Origin: Flavobacterium psychraerolatum
GTDB taxonomy: Bacteria; Bacteroidota; Bacteroidia; Flavobacteriales; Flavobacteriaceae
Length of the DNA stretch: 64,000 bases
Assembly (NCBI RefSeq): GCF_025960985.1
Contig: NZ_JAOQMX010000020.1
Location: forward strand, 1 to 64,000
Reading direction: 5' to 3'
The position numbers and the translations under genes were made by a program. Shown here one piece after another: positions 1 to 7,982 of the stretch. Each line of letters begins with the position of its first letter. The stretch's first letter is position 1. A model generated the notes under the pieces. That model did not search any database. It was not told where the DNA came from and saw only the letters and a list, made by a program, of their open reading frames with translations.

Positions 1-68
1 CCACTTCCTTACTAGAACACGTTCATGTTGTGTTTGATGATACCGAAAGTCTTGCTTATTTAAATTAA
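1..68 (+). CDS. 3' end of a phosphoribosyltransferase gene (runs in from the left)
   Basis: The first 68 bases read in frame as a protein C-terminus ending in VVFDDTESLAYLN and TAA at 66-68. The same sequence, with 21 more upstream residues (VLVDRNHKKYPVKADF and on), is present in the copy at 129-262. It matches what I remember as the C-terminus of the small PyrR-like phosphoribosyltransferases next to shikimate kinase in flavobacteria. Those enzymes transfer a phosphoribosyl group from PRPP to a base. The catalytic part lies outside the window, so the family call rests on the tail and on the aroK neighbour. This copy is probably the functional 3' end, because its upstream sequence continues off-window, but its terminator is interrupted by the duplication. 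Confidence 0.6.
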   Translation, partial: TSLLEHVHVVFDDTESLAYLN

Positions 69-128
69 GCTAGAAATGCGTTACTTCAATTCTTACATAA
101 AACGAAGGCTCAAAGACACTAAGTATAG

Positions 129-262
129 CGGTACTTGTAGATAGAAATCATAAAAAATACCCCGTAAAAGCGGATTTCAAAGGGATTTCGCTTTCCACTT
201 CCTTACTAGAACACGTTCATGTTGTGTTTGATGATACCGAAAGTCTTGCTTATTTAAATTAA
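129..262 (+). pseudogene. Duplicated 3' fragment of the phosphoribosyltransferase gene
   Basis: From 131 the frame reads 43 codons, starting VLVDRNHKKYPVKADF and ending at TAA 260-262. The last 22 codons and the following 60 bases repeat positions 1-128 with one base change. No start codon or 5' part is present: the fragment begins abruptly at about 129 inside what was the terminator loop of copy 1. It is therefore the product of a 194-bp tandem duplication and not a gene. It is followed by the only complete terminator hairpin in this stretch. Confidence 0.75.
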
Positions 263-298
263 GCTAGAAATGCGTTACTTCAATTCTTATATAAAACG

Positions 299-340
299 AA
301 GGCTCAAAGACACTAAGTATAGTAGTGCCTTTGAGCCTTT
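299..340. terminator. Terminator hairpin between convergent genes
   Basis: AAGGCTCAAAGACACT (299-314) pairs with AGTGCCTTTGAGCCTT (324-339) with one mismatch. It lies between the plus-strand phosphoribosyltransferase end and minus-strand aroK and could serve both. In duplication copy 1 only the 5' arm exists (105-120). Confidence 0.8.
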
Positions 341-376
341 AATAGTTATTCAATCAAAATAACCATTAAATTTCCT

Positions 377-892
377 TTATTTTAAAATTGCCACTATATC
401 TGCTACAATTTGATCAATTGAATGATCTACCACTACAGTATGTTGCGCTTGGTTGTAAAAATAACTACGTTCAAAAAGGTGTATTGCAATAAACTCTTTC
501 ATTTCTTCATCCGTTTTATCAGCGATTAGAGGTCGTTGGGCTTTCCCTACCTTCAATCTATCAAATAAGGTGTCTATTGATGCTTTTAAGTAAATAGAGG
601 TTCTACCCTCTCCTACTAACAATTCGTGATTATTTGCATAACACGGAGTACCTCCACCCAAACCTATAATGCAATCTTGATCGTTCTCTAATAATTCCAC
701 GAAGTATTGATGCTCTAATTTCCTAAAATAGATCTCTCCTTTAGTCTCAAATATATTTTTGATGGTCATTTTAACTTTTTTCTCTATGTATTGATCCAAA
801 TCTACATAAGGTACCTGTTGTATTTTGGATAACGATTTGGCAATTGTTGACTTCCCTGAGCCCATATAACCCAATAAGATTATTTTATTCAT
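377..892 (-). CDS. aroK: Shikimate kinase
   Basis: This 171-residue protein is the usual length for AroK/AroL. It phosphorylates shikimate at the 3-hydroxyl with ATP, the fifth step of the chorismate pathway to aromatic amino acids, in the cytoplasm. The Walker A loop GYMGSGKST is at residues 8-16. The D-x-D shikimate and magnesium site is at 31-33, an arginine at 57 fits the substrate contact, GLGGGTP at 77-83 is the family's glycine motif, and a QRPLI segment near 120 corresponds to the lid. It converges on the phosphoribosyltransferase gene with a shared terminator between them. The ATG at 890-892 is the only sensible start because the P-loop follows directly. Confidence 0.96.
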   Translation of the reverse strand: MNKIILLGYMGSGKSTIAKSLSKIQQVPYVDLDQYIEKKVKMTIKNIFETKGEIYFRKLEHQYFVELLENDQDCIIGLGGGTPCYANNHELLVGEGRTSIYLKASIDTLFDRLKVGKAQRPLIADKTDEEMKEFIAIHLFERSYFYNQAQHTVVVDHSIDQIVADIVAILK

Positions 893-962
893 ATTTTAAA
901 GCATTGCAAATTAAGTATTTAAAAAAAACATTAAAAAAAAGACAAATTTAAAACATTTTTTC

Positions 963-994
963 TTGGAAAACTCTAAATAAAGTCCTTATATTTG
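963..994 (+). promoter_or_regulatory. Promoter of the tRNA cluster
   Basis: TATATTTG at 987-994 is a perfect TAnnTTTG -7 box for the Bacteroidota primary sigma factor. A TTG at 963-965 lies 21 bases upstream as the -33 element. The first tRNA starts 24 bases downstream. Confidence 0.75.
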
Positions 995-1017
995 CACCCG
1001 CAACAAGGAAAGAATAT

Positions 1018-1090
1018 GACTCGATAGCTCAGTTGGTAGAGCACATCACTTTTAATGATGGGGTCCTGGGTTCGAGCCCCAGTCGGGTCA
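1018..1090 (+). tRNA. tRNA-Lys (anticodon TTT), copy 1
   Basis: A 73-nt cloverleaf. The acceptor GACTCGA pairs with TCGGGTC, and the discriminator base is A. The anticodon stem CATCA/TGATG holds the loop CTTTTAA with anticodon TTT. The T arm contains GGTTCGAGCC. CCA is not encoded. Confidence 0.97.
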
Positions 1091-1129
1091 CATACAGTGA
1101 TTCAAAATAATTTTCTTTCCTTTAGCATT

Positions 1130-1202
1130 GACTCGATAGCTCAGTTGGTAGAGCACATCACTTTTAATGATGGGGTCCTGGGTTCGAGCCCCAGTCGGGT
1201 CA
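1130..1202 (+). tRNA. tRNA-Lys (anticodon TTT), copy 2
   Basis: Identical over all 73 nt to the copy at 1018. A hairpin terminator follows directly, sharing its 5' arm sequence with the terminator behind copy 3. Confidence 0.97.
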
Positions 1203-1203
1203 C

Positions 1204-1239
1204 AAAAGGTTGTTCGTAATCGAATAACCTTTTTCTTTT
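1204..1239 (+). terminator. Terminator after tRNA-Lys copy 2
   Basis: AGGTTGTTCG pairs with CGAATAACCT (one G-U pair) around a TAAT loop, followed by TTTTTCTTTT. It would separate the first two tRNA-Lys genes from tRNA-Leu. Confidence 0.8.
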
Positions 1240-1240
1240 A

Positions 1241-1323
1241 GGCCACGTGGAGAAACGGTAGACTTGCCAGCTTGAGGGGCTGGTGCTCGCAAGGGCGTGT
1301 GGGTTCAAATCCCACCGTGGTCA
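1241..1323 (+). tRNA. tRNA-Leu (anticodon GAG)
   Basis: An 83-nt class II tRNA with a long variable arm. The acceptor GGCCACG pairs with CGTGGTC (one G-U). The anticodon stem CCAGC/GCTGG encloses TTGAGGG, giving anticodon GAG. The T arm is GTGGGTTCAAATCCCAC. It lies directly behind a terminator, so it needs read-through or its own promoter. Confidence 0.95.
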
Positions 1324-1414
1324 CTTTTACAGCCTGCTTACAGGAACGACAATGTCGATACTAGAATGATTACTTTAGTACACCTTCAAATGGTATTAAA
1401 GATTTTATAATAAT

Positions 1415-1487
1415 GACTCGATAGCTCAGTTGGTAGAGCACATCACTTTTAATGATGGGGTCCTGGGTTCGAGCCCCAGTCGGGTCA
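1415..1487 (+). tRNA. tRNA-Lys (anticodon TTT), copy 3
   Basis: Identical to the copies at 1018 and 1130. The identity with copy 2 continues about 12 nt downstream into the terminator arm (1130-1214 versus 1415-1499), which marks this as a recent duplication. A plus-strand open frame over this tRNA is not a gene. Confidence 0.97.
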
Positions 1488-1488
1488 C

Positions 1489-1529
1489 AAAAGGTTGTTC
1501 GTTTTTTCGAGCAACCTTTTTTTATTTTA
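1489..1529 (+). terminator. Terminator after tRNA-Lys copy 3
   Basis: AGGTTGTTCG pairs with CGAGCAACCT around a T-rich loop, followed by a run of T. The 5' arm is the same as in the terminator at 1204, while the loop and 3' arm differ. Confidence 0.8.
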
Positions 1530-1643
1530 GACCAGATTATAATATTTTAAAACGCAATAATAACAAACAACACTCAATTTTCGCTAAAATAAGTAACAAC
1601 TCTTGCATAGCCTCAAACTTAGCTTTATTTTAAGACCATCCAA

Positions 1644-1674
1644 TTGTTTCATTTCTCCTAAAATTATATTTTTG
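1644..1674 (+). promoter_or_regulatory. Promoter of the 186-aa gene
   Basis: TATTTTTG at 1667-1674 fits TAnnTTTG. A TTG at 1644-1646 is the likely -33 element, 20 bases upstream. The start codon lies 28 bases downstream. Confidence 0.6.
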
Positions 1675-1701
1675 CAAAAGCAATCGCATTAATACACCAA
1701 A

Positions 1702-2262
1702 ATGGATCAAGACAAATTTATATTCTGTCTCGAAGCAGTTGAAGACGTCGAAATAGAAAATACTACCCAAACATTAGAAAACCTTGAGAAATTAGCCTTT
1801 CATCAAGGTATTACCAGCATACACAAAACTTGTGATACTATAGAAGGGCTTGAAGAAAGTCTGCAAGCACTACTCTATGATGATCACCATTTCAAAGACT
1901 ATGAGATTATTTATTTGGTCATGCCAGGCGAAGCAAATAGTATCTGCCTCAACAATTACTACTATAGCTTTGAAGAAATAGCCGAACTGTTCGAAGGAAA
2001 ATTAAAGGGTAAGATTCTACATTTTGCCAACACCAAATTGGTAGACTTAACGTTAGACGAAGCACAATACTTTTTGGACGTTACAGGCGCAAGCGCCGTA
2101 TCTGGATACGGGACTATAAACAGGCAATTCCCTAGTCAAATTCTGGATAACGCCTTTTTTAATCTCTGCCAAGAGGATGACGACTTCATTACCATTGTCG
2201 AAGAATTGCACGAGAAACATTATGCCTTATGCAAACTTCTGGACTTCCGACTGTACTACTAA
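1702..2262 (+). CDS. Conserved hypothetical protein, possibly caspase/CHAT-like fold
   Basis: A 186-residue acidic cytoplasmic protein without a signal peptide. I do not recognise a named family with certainty. Residues 70-160 (YEIIYLVMPGEAN, then a GKILHFANTKLVDL strand, then TGASAVSGYGT and a following helix) follow the order seen in small CHAT/caspase-like proteins, where a strand ending in H-x-G-S-C precedes a TGA-x-AVSGY segment. Here the position of the catalytic Cys reads Asn-Thr, so if the resemblance is real the protein is probably not a peptidase. It stands alone, with its own promoter and no gene within 300 bases downstream. Confidence 0.6.
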   Translation: MDQDKFIFCLEAVEDVEIENTTQTLENLEKLAFHQGITSIHKTCDTIEGLEESLQALLYDDHHFKDYEIIYLVMPGEANSICLNNYYYSFEEIAELFEGKLKGKILHFANTKLVDLTLDEAQYFLDVTGASAVSGYGTINRQFPSQILDNAFFNLCQEDDDFITIVEELHEKHYALCKLLDFRLYY

Positions 2263-2590
2263 ATCCCAGAATGGAGTTGTTTCCCGATCAAAACTAAAAG
2301 TTCCTAAACAAACCACTACCTCGCAGTGACACTTCTCAAAGTCATTAAAAAAATCAACCTCACCAATGCTTTAGTCCGTACGTCCTTCAACTGAATAACA
2401 TACTTATAACAAACACAAGTTTAAAACACACAAAGAATACCTTTTAACTTCTCTAAGCGAAACAAAAAACGATATTAAACTACCTACAACTTCTATCCCC
2501 CTATCACCCCCTTAAAACTCTCCTTTATATCAAAAAAAAAGCCCCAAGAACAAACTGTCCTTGAGGCTTATATACTATTTTAATATTTTA
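2263..2590. other. Intergenic, no gene seen
   Basis: About 330 bases between convergent genes. There is no frame with coding character; the only structure is the terminator at 2531-2568. Confidence 0.6.
2531..2568 (-). terminator. Terminator of the formylglycine-enzyme gene
   Basis: An imperfect 13-position stem (2540-2552 with 2556-2568, two mismatches). On the minus strand it is followed by a run of nine or more U. Confidence 0.7.
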
Positions 2591-2591
2591 A

Positions 2592-3740
2592 TTACTGTTT
2601 CACACATCTAAAACCTAAGTGATTTGCACCCGATTTAATCTCTCCATTTCCTCTAGTACCCACCATATAACGGCTGCAATATTCACTAGTACATAAAAAA
2701 GAACCTCCTCTATGCACACGTTTTAATTCATTATTTCCAGAGGTATCATAAGGAGCCGTTTCTGGTCCTTGCGGATTACGTACCACTTTCCCGTCTTTAC
2801 TTATCTCGGCGTAATACGTTTCACTGTACCAATCTTGAACCCATTCCCAAACATTACCACCCACATCATACAATCCGTAACCATTTGGTTTGTATTGTTT
2901 CACTGGCGCAATTCCTGCAAATCCATCTTCACCAGAATCTCCTTTTTCAACAGGAAAAGTTCCTTCATAGATATTAGCTTGGAACTTACCATCCACTTTT
3001 AAGGTATTTCCCCATGCATATAACTCCCCCTCTTTTCCACCACGAGCAGCAAACTCCCATTCAGCTTCAGTAGCCAAACGTTTCCCTGCCCATTTTGCAT
3101 ATGCTACGGCATCTTCATAAGCGATATGAACAACAGGATAATTCCCTTTGTCTTTCAAATCACTTGATGGTCCCAGCGGATGTTTCCAATCTGTACCACC
3201 TACAAAGTCCCACCATTGCAAGAAGTTATTCAAATCAACTTTGGCTGCTGTAGGCTTAAAGATTGCCGAACCCGCAATTAAATATTCTTCAGGAACATTA
3301 GGCAAATCAGCTGTTGTTGGCTTAATCTCTGCTACCGTTTTATATCCTGTAGCCTTTACAAATGCAGCATATTGATCATTTGTAACCTCTGCTTCATCCA
3401 TCCAAAATCCATCCACATACACACGGTGTATTGGCGAGGCATCTTTGGTAATTCCTTTTACACTACACAAACTCTCATCAGAGATATCACTCCCCATCGA
3501 GAACTCACCACCTGGAATCCACACCATTCCCGCAGGCGCAGCCATGTTGGGTTTATTATTTTTATTTTCAACTGTCGGCAAATACAAAGCACTTCTTTCT
3601 ACTGAGTGATCATCTTGACAATCTTGTGCAATAGCATTAGCCTTTTTATTGGCTACAGCAGTATATCCTGCATAGGAGATACCCAAAACACATAAAGTTG
3701 CGAGTACAATCAGTCCTGTTTTTTTTTGTTGGTGGTTCAC
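2592..3740 (-). CDS. Exported formylglycine-generating enzyme (SUMF1/FGE family)
   Basis: A 382-residue protein. Residues 8-30 form a hydrophobic signal or anchor segment, so the FGE-sulfatase domain (about 70-380) acts outside the cytoplasm. The domain starts with MVWIPGGEFSMGSD and ends in GGSFLCTSEYC plus NHLGFRC. Cys350 and Cys355 occupy the places of the two catalytic cysteines of true FGE, which oxidises a sulfatase Cys to formylglycine with copper and oxygen. The gliding-motility relatives GldJ and GldK generally lack this pair. The natural partner here is the sulfatase at 7983-9632. The start is a GTG at 3738-3740; a TAAATTTG box lies upstream at 3799-3806 on the minus strand. Confidence 0.85.
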   Translation of the reverse strand: MNHQQKKTGLIVLATLCVLGISYAGYTAVANKKANAIAQDCQDDHSVERSALYLPTVENKNNKPNMAAPAGMVWIPGGEFSMGSDISDESLCSVKGITKDASPIHRVYVDGFWMDEAEVTNDQYAAFVKATGYKTVAEIKPTTADLPNVPEEYLIAGSAIFKPTAAKVDLNNFLQWWDFVGGTDWKHPLGPSSDLKDKGNYPVVHIAYEDAVAYAKWAGKRLATEAEWEFAARGGKEGELYAWGNTLKVDGKFQANIYEGTFPVEKGDSGEDGFAGIAPVKQYKPNGYGLYDVGGNVWEWVQDWYSETYYAEISKDGKVVRNPQGPETAPYDTSGNNELKRVHRGGSFLCTSEYCSRYMVGTRGNGEIKSGANHLGFRCVKQ

Positions 3741-3798
3741 GAGATACTATTTTTTTTTGGTTGATAACTATTCTAAATATTCAGAACAAACAAAGTTC

Positions 3799-3806
3799 CA
3801 AATTTA
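3799..3806 (-). promoter_or_regulatory. -7 box for the formylglycine-enzyme gene
   Basis: CAAATTTA on the plus strand reads TAAATTTG on the minus strand, a full TAnnTTTG match about 59 bases before the GTG start. Confidence 0.55.
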
Positions 3807-3891
3807 TAATCTAATACCCTATATTTTAGGCCTATTTTTAACATTTTTAACGCAAAATCATAGATTAAAGACCATAGTAAGAGGTACCCTT

Positions 3892-4002
3892 TGGGCGTGA
3901 CCCGCCAAAAAAACGGGTCGGGCTATACATTTCAAGTCCTCAACAAGTTCCGCTATCGCTACACTTGTTTGTGGGCTTTCCATTTCTATCCCTCACGCAA
4001 AC
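3892..4002. repeat. Dispersed repeat R1, copy A
   Basis: It starts TGGGCGTGA and ends CCCTCACGCAAAC, so its ends form a short inverted repeat (GGCGTGA with TCACGC). An internal ACCCG/CGGGT hairpin follows the left end. Related copies are at 28378-28499 and, truncated, at 29493-29538. The right part GCTACACTTGTTTG, GGGCTTTCCATTTC is shared almost exactly with the truncated copy. Confidence 0.7.
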
Positions 4003-4336
4003 CCAGCTAGACTCACAATACAAGCGTTTCAATTCTAATATTTCTCAATTGTTAAAAAATAACACTATTTAAATCTTACTTTAGTTAGACCATAAAAAAG
4101 CGTAAAGGTTTAAAACTCAAAAAAAAGACAAGCATTACCATTTTCGATAAAAAACAAAACACAACTATTTACATCATTTCCTACAGAATGACAAATACAT
4201 TTTCAACATGCCTACAATTTACCATTTCAATAACAATTTCGCATAAATCAAACTGAAACAAAAGAATTGTTTTGATTTTCAACGACTCTTCACTATCTTT
4301 CGTGTTCAAATAATACAAACCTTAAACATTGAACCA

Positions 4337-6271
4337 ATGTTAGAAGAACAACATGATAACCTGCAAGATGCAGATGGAAAATTAAATAGCGATTTAAATG
4401 AATCATTGCCTACTTCAAACGAAGTGGAAGCGTATCCCGCTACAGCTGAGAACGTGAATCAAAATGCATTGAATGCAATTGACGAATCGAATGCAGAAGA
4501 AGGTGAAGACGAAACGTTAAGAGACCGTCATGAAATTCCGTTATTAGATTATGACACATTATCAATGGAAGCTCTTGTAGAGGAACTACAAAAACTAGTC
4601 GCTACAGACAAAGTAATGTCCATCAAGGAACATATCGACGAAATTAAAAAAGCATTTTTAGCGAAATACTACCATTTTATCGAAGAAAAAAAAGAAGAAT
4701 TTCACAATGAAAATCCAGACACAACCGAAGATTTTCAATATCATCTGCCGCTAAAGTCAACTTTTGACCATCATTATACAGCATACAAAAACAAAAAGAA
4801 TACACACTTCAAGAGTTTAGAAACCAATCTAAAATCTAATCTTGAAAATAGACTCGCTATCGTTGAGGAGCTAAAAGAGCTTATCAATCCACAAGAAAAC
4901 ATCAAAGATACCTTAAAACATTTTAATGAATTAAGAGAACGTTGGAAATCAGCTGGTCCGATCCCAAAAGATAAATACAATCACGTTTGGAATAACTATC
5001 ATTTTCATGTGGAAAACTTCTACGACATCCTGCATTTGGATAGAGAAGCACGAGATGTAGATTTCAAACATAATTTGGAACAAAAACATAAAATTATTGA
5101 GCGTGTTGCTATTCTAGCTGAAGAAGCAGATATCAACAAAGCTTTTAGAGAATTACAAGACTTACACCGCATCTGGAAAGAAGATATTGGTCCTGTATCT
5201 AGAGAGCACCGTGATACCATTTGGAATCAATTTAGCGATTATACCAAACAGATTCACGACAAACGAGAACAACTTTTTGAAAAACAAAGAGGAAACGAAG
5301 TCGAAAACCTCAGCAATAAAAAATTAATTATTGCCGAAATTGAAGAACTAGGAACTGTAAAAGTAAGCACTCACTCTTTATGGTTATTACAAATTGAAAA
5401 AGTAGAAGCCTTGCGCACTGCATTTTTTAACGCCGGAAAAGTTCCAGCAGATGTTAATGAAGAAACATGGGCCGCTTTCAAAACTGCTGTAAGAAACTTT
5501 AACTCCTTCAAAAATTCGTTCTACAAAGACATTAAAAAAGATCAAAACGATAATCTTGCCAAGAAAAATGCTTTGGTTGCCAAAGCAGTAGAATTACAAA
5601 ATAGTACCGACTTTGCAGTAACCACACCTATCATGAAGAAAATTCAAGAGGAATGGAAACAAGTAGGTCACGTACCAAGAAAATATTCGGACAAAATCTG
5701 GAAAGAATTTAAAGCAGCTTGTAATCACTATTTTAATCAATTAAAAGAGCACAAAAGCGAAGAAAATGCAGAAGAAATTGAAGCTTTTGATAAAAAGAAA
5801 ACGTATTTGGAATCGCTAAGAGAATTTCAATTGGTTGGAGAACACAAAGCCGATTTGGAAGCTATTAAAGCGCATATCGAAACTTGGAAGAGTTTTGGAC
5901 GTGTCCCTCAACAAAGAAGACATATCGAAGGTAAATTCAACAAAATACTTGATGCTCTTTTTGATAAATTGAGCTTAAGTAAAAAAGAAGGAGATATGAT
6001 GCGCTTTGCAAATCGTCTAGACAATTTATCCGAAAATAACGACACCCGAAAAATTGAAAACGAAAAGATTTTTATCATCCGTAAAATTGACGAAGTGCAA
6101 AATGAAATTTTTCAATTAGAAAATAACATTCAGTTTTTTACCAATACCAAAAATGCCAAAAAAGAGAATTCTATTGTGCTTGAAGTTCGCAAAAACATCG
6201 CTATACACAAAGAGACACTCGACACCTGGAAAGAAAAACTAGAACAATTACGTAATCTAAATCAGGAATAG
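4337..6271 (+). CDS. DUF349 repeat protein (coiled-coil)
   Basis: A 644-residue, highly charged, helical cytoplasmic protein. After an acidic N-terminal stretch of about 70 residues it carries repeated units with a W-K-x-x-G-x-V/I-P core: ERWKSAGPIPKDKYNHVW, RIWKEDIGPVSREHRDTIW, EEWKQVGHVPRKYSDKIW and ETWKSFGRVPQQRRHIEG. This spacing is typical of DUF349 repeats. The function of the family is not established; it is widespread in Bacteroidota. The gene ends in a 20-bp perfect hairpin terminator and is transcribed alone. The ATG at 4337 is the first in frame. Confidence 0.9.
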   Translation: MLEEQHDNLQDADGKLNSDLNESLPTSNEVEAYPATAENVNQNALNAIDESNAEEGEDETLRDRHEIPLLDYDTLSMEALVEELQKLVATDKVMSIKEHIDEIKKAFLAKYYHFIEEKKEEFHNENPDTTEDFQYHLPLKSTFDHHYTAYKNKKNTHFKSLETNLKSNLENRLAIVEELKELINPQENIKDTLKHFNELRERWKSAGPIPKDKYNHVWNNYHFHVENFYDILHLDREARDVDFKHNLEQKHKIIERVAILAEEADINKAFRELQDLHRIWKEDIGPVSREHRDTIWNQFSDYTKQIHDKREQLFEKQRGNEVENLSNKKLIIAEIEELGTVKVSTHSLWLLQIEKVEALRTAFFNAGKVPADVNEETWAAFKTAVRNFNSFKNSFYKDIKKDQNDNLAKKNALVAKAVELQNSTDFAVTTPIMKKIQEEWKQVGHVPRKYSDKIWKEFKAACNHYFNQLKEHKSEENAEEIEAFDKKKTYLESLREFQLVGEHKADLEAIKAHIETWKSFGRVPQQRRHIEGKFNKILDALFDKLSLSKKEGDMMRFANRLDNLSENNDTRKIENEKIFIIRKIDEVQNEIFQLENNIQFFTNTKNAKKENSIVLEVRKNIAIHKETLDTWKEKLEQLRNLNQE

Positions 6272-6286
6272 AGAGGTTAGAAGTTA

Positions 6287-6341
6287 GAGGTTAATTTCAA
6301 AAATTAAATAGTAATTTTTGAAATTAACCTCTTTTATTTTA
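6287..6341 (+). terminator. Long terminator behind the DUF349 gene
   Basis: Positions 6287-6306 and 6312-6331 form a perfect 20-bp inverted repeat (GAGGTTAATTTC arm) with a 5-nt loop, followed by TTTTATTTTA. Confidence 0.9.
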
Positions 6342-6398
6342 TGCCTTTTAACTTTTTCAATTGACATTTTATTTTTGATTTTTCCTCTTTTTTTGAAC

Positions 6399-6442
6399 AT
6401 GACAATTATCATTTTTAAACCAGCAGTACTATACTACTTTTG
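6399..6442 (+). promoter_or_regulatory. Fnr-type operator and promoter of hemN
   Basis: The palindrome ATGACAATTATCAT (6399-6412) lies upstream of a perfect TAnnTTTG box, TACTTTTG, at 6435-6442. Centre-to-centre distance is 33 bp, which places the operator near -41 from a start at about 6447. That is the classic position for an activator touching RNA polymerase. The same spacing is found at three other promoters in this window. Confidence 0.8.
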
Positions 6443-6464
6443 ATTATTGCTAAATGAGTTGAAA

Positions 6465-7829
6465 ATGAAAAAATCGCTTTTACAAAAATATAATGTTCCT
6501 GGACCAAGATATACGAGCTATCCAACCGTACCCTATTGGGACGAAGCAAGCTTTACTACAGAGGATTGGATTAATACCTTTCAAAAATCATTTCTAGAAA
6601 GCAATACAAATGAGGGAATTAGTTTGTACATCCACCTTCCCTTTTGCGAAAGTTTGTGTACCTTTTGTGGTTGCAACAAGAGAATCACCAAAAACCACCA
6701 ACTCGAAAGTCCGTATATTCTAGCAGTTTTAAAAGAGTGGAAAATGTATTGTGCTTTACTTTCTGAAAGACCAATTATCAAAGAAATCCATTTGGGCGGA
6801 GGAACACCAACTTTTTTTTCAATAGAAAATTTAGAACTACTCATCAACGAAATTTTCAAAACTGCTGATAAAGCAGCTCAACATGAATTTAGTTTCGAAG
6901 GTCACCCTAACAACACCAGTCGTAAGCATTTGCAAAAATTGTATGATTTAGGTTTTAGACGTGTCAGTTTTGGAGTTCAAGATTACTCAGAAAAAGTACA
7001 AAAAGCCATCCATCGCCACCAGCCTTTTCATAATGTAGCAAAAGTAACATTATGGGCTAGAGAGATTGGTTATACTTCTATAGGTCATGATCTCATTTTT
7101 GGACTACCGTTTCAAACTATCGAAAATGTAGTGGATACTATCGAAAAAACCAAATCATTACAACCTGACCGTTTGGCATTTTATAGTTACGCTCATGTTC
7201 CTTGGATCAAAGGAAATGGACAACGCGGCTTCAAGAATGAAGATCTCCCCAAAGATGAGGAAAAACGAAAACTGTATGAAATTGGGAAAACTTTACTAGC
7301 CAAAAATGGTTATCATGAAATAGGAATGGATCACTTTTCACTAAAAGAGGATAGTTTATACCACTCCTTTATCAATGGTAATTTACATCGGAATTTCATG
7401 GGGTACAGCTCGTCAAAAACACAATTGATGATAGGATTAGGAGTCTCGTCTATCAGTGATAGCTGGTATAGTTTTGCCCAAAATGTAAAAACAATCGAAG
7501 AGTATTATCAAAAACTTGAGCAGCATGAACTTCCTGTTTACAGAGGTCACCTTTTATCCACCGAAGACCTGCTGGTTCGAAAGCATATTTTGAATTTGAT
7601 GTGTCAATTTACAACTTCATGGACATCAGAATCAGACTATTTTGATTCCATTCCAGAAATACTGTCACAACTTGCAGAAATGGAAAAAGATGAATTAATA
7701 ACCATTCACAAAACTCATCTAAATGTCACCGAAAAAGGAATGCCTTATGTACGAAACCTTTGCATGGCCTTTGATGTACGCTTAAAGCGAAAAGCACCGC
7801 AAACACAGTTGTTTTCGATGACTATTTAA
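6465..7829 (+). CDS. hemN: Oxygen-independent coproporphyrinogen III oxidase
   Basis: A radical SAM enzyme that converts coproporphyrinogen III to protoporphyrinogen IX without oxygen in haem synthesis. The start YNVPGPRYTSYPT is diagnostic for HemN. The cluster motif CESLCTFC (Cx3Cx2C) binds the [4Fe-4S] cluster, and GGGTPTF is the SAM-site glycine motif. The 454-residue length is normal. An upstream in-frame TTG at 6447 falls on the predicted transcription start, so the ATG at 6465 is preferred. The operator upstream links the gene to the Fnr-like regulator at 18945, which makes sense because haem for the cbb3 oxidase must be made when oxygen is low. Confidence 0.96.
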   Translation: MKKSLLQKYNVPGPRYTSYPTVPYWDEASFTTEDWINTFQKSFLESNTNEGISLYIHLPFCESLCTFCGCNKRITKNHQLESPYILAVLKEWKMYCALLSERPIIKEIHLGGGTPTFFSIENLELLINEIFKTADKAAQHEFSFEGHPNNTSRKHLQKLYDLGFRRVSFGVQDYSEKVQKAIHRHQPFHNVAKVTLWAREIGYTSIGHDLIFGLPFQTIENVVDTIEKTKSLQPDRLAFYSYAHVPWIKGNGQRGFKNEDLPKDEEKRKLYEIGKTLLAKNGYHEIGMDHFSLKEDSLYHSFINGNLHRNFMGYSSSKTQLMIGLGVSSISDSWYSFAQNVKTIEEYYQKLEQHELPVYRGHLLSTEDLLVRKHILNLMCQFTTSWTSESDYFDSIPEILSQLAEMEKDELITIHKTHLNVTEKGMPYVRNLCMAFDVRLKRKAPQTQLFSMTI

Positions 7830-7834
7830 AATAC

Positions 7835-7869
7835 AAAAAAAGGTGAAAGAATTTCTCTTTCACCTTTTT
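7835..7869. terminator. Terminator between hemN and the sulfatase
   Basis: AAAAGGTGAAAGA pairs with TCTTTCACCTTTT around a short loop, with A-rich and T-rich flanks. It can act on both convergent transcripts. Confidence 0.85.
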
Positions 7870-7982
7870 AAAATCAAACTAAAACCAACTAAAAACCAAA
7901 TAATCAATTCTTATGTTAACGTCTTTTCTATCCCAAAGAATTACTCTTAACATTTCTATAGTAAACAAATATTATTTCTACT

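Larger units (their letters stand above)
1..322. repeat. 194-bp tandem duplication (second copy 129-322)
   Basis: Positions 1-128 are repeated at 195-322 with one substitution (C at about 95 in copy 1, T in copy 2). The period is 194 bp, so copy 1 begins outside the window. The unit holds the end of the phosphoribosyltransferase frame plus the 5' arm of its terminator. Confidence 0.9.
3741..4336. other. Intergenic region with one dispersed repeat
   Basis: About 600 bases between divergent genes. It holds the promoter at 3799-3806 and a dispersed repeat at 3892-4002. Near 4297 a TATCTTTC resembles a -7 box for the DUF349 gene. No coding frame is seen. Confidence 0.6.

Noticed and set aside
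1430..1633. Plus-strand 67-codon frame over tRNA-Lys copy 3
   Set aside because: It begins inside the tRNA and runs through its terminator; it has no protein character.
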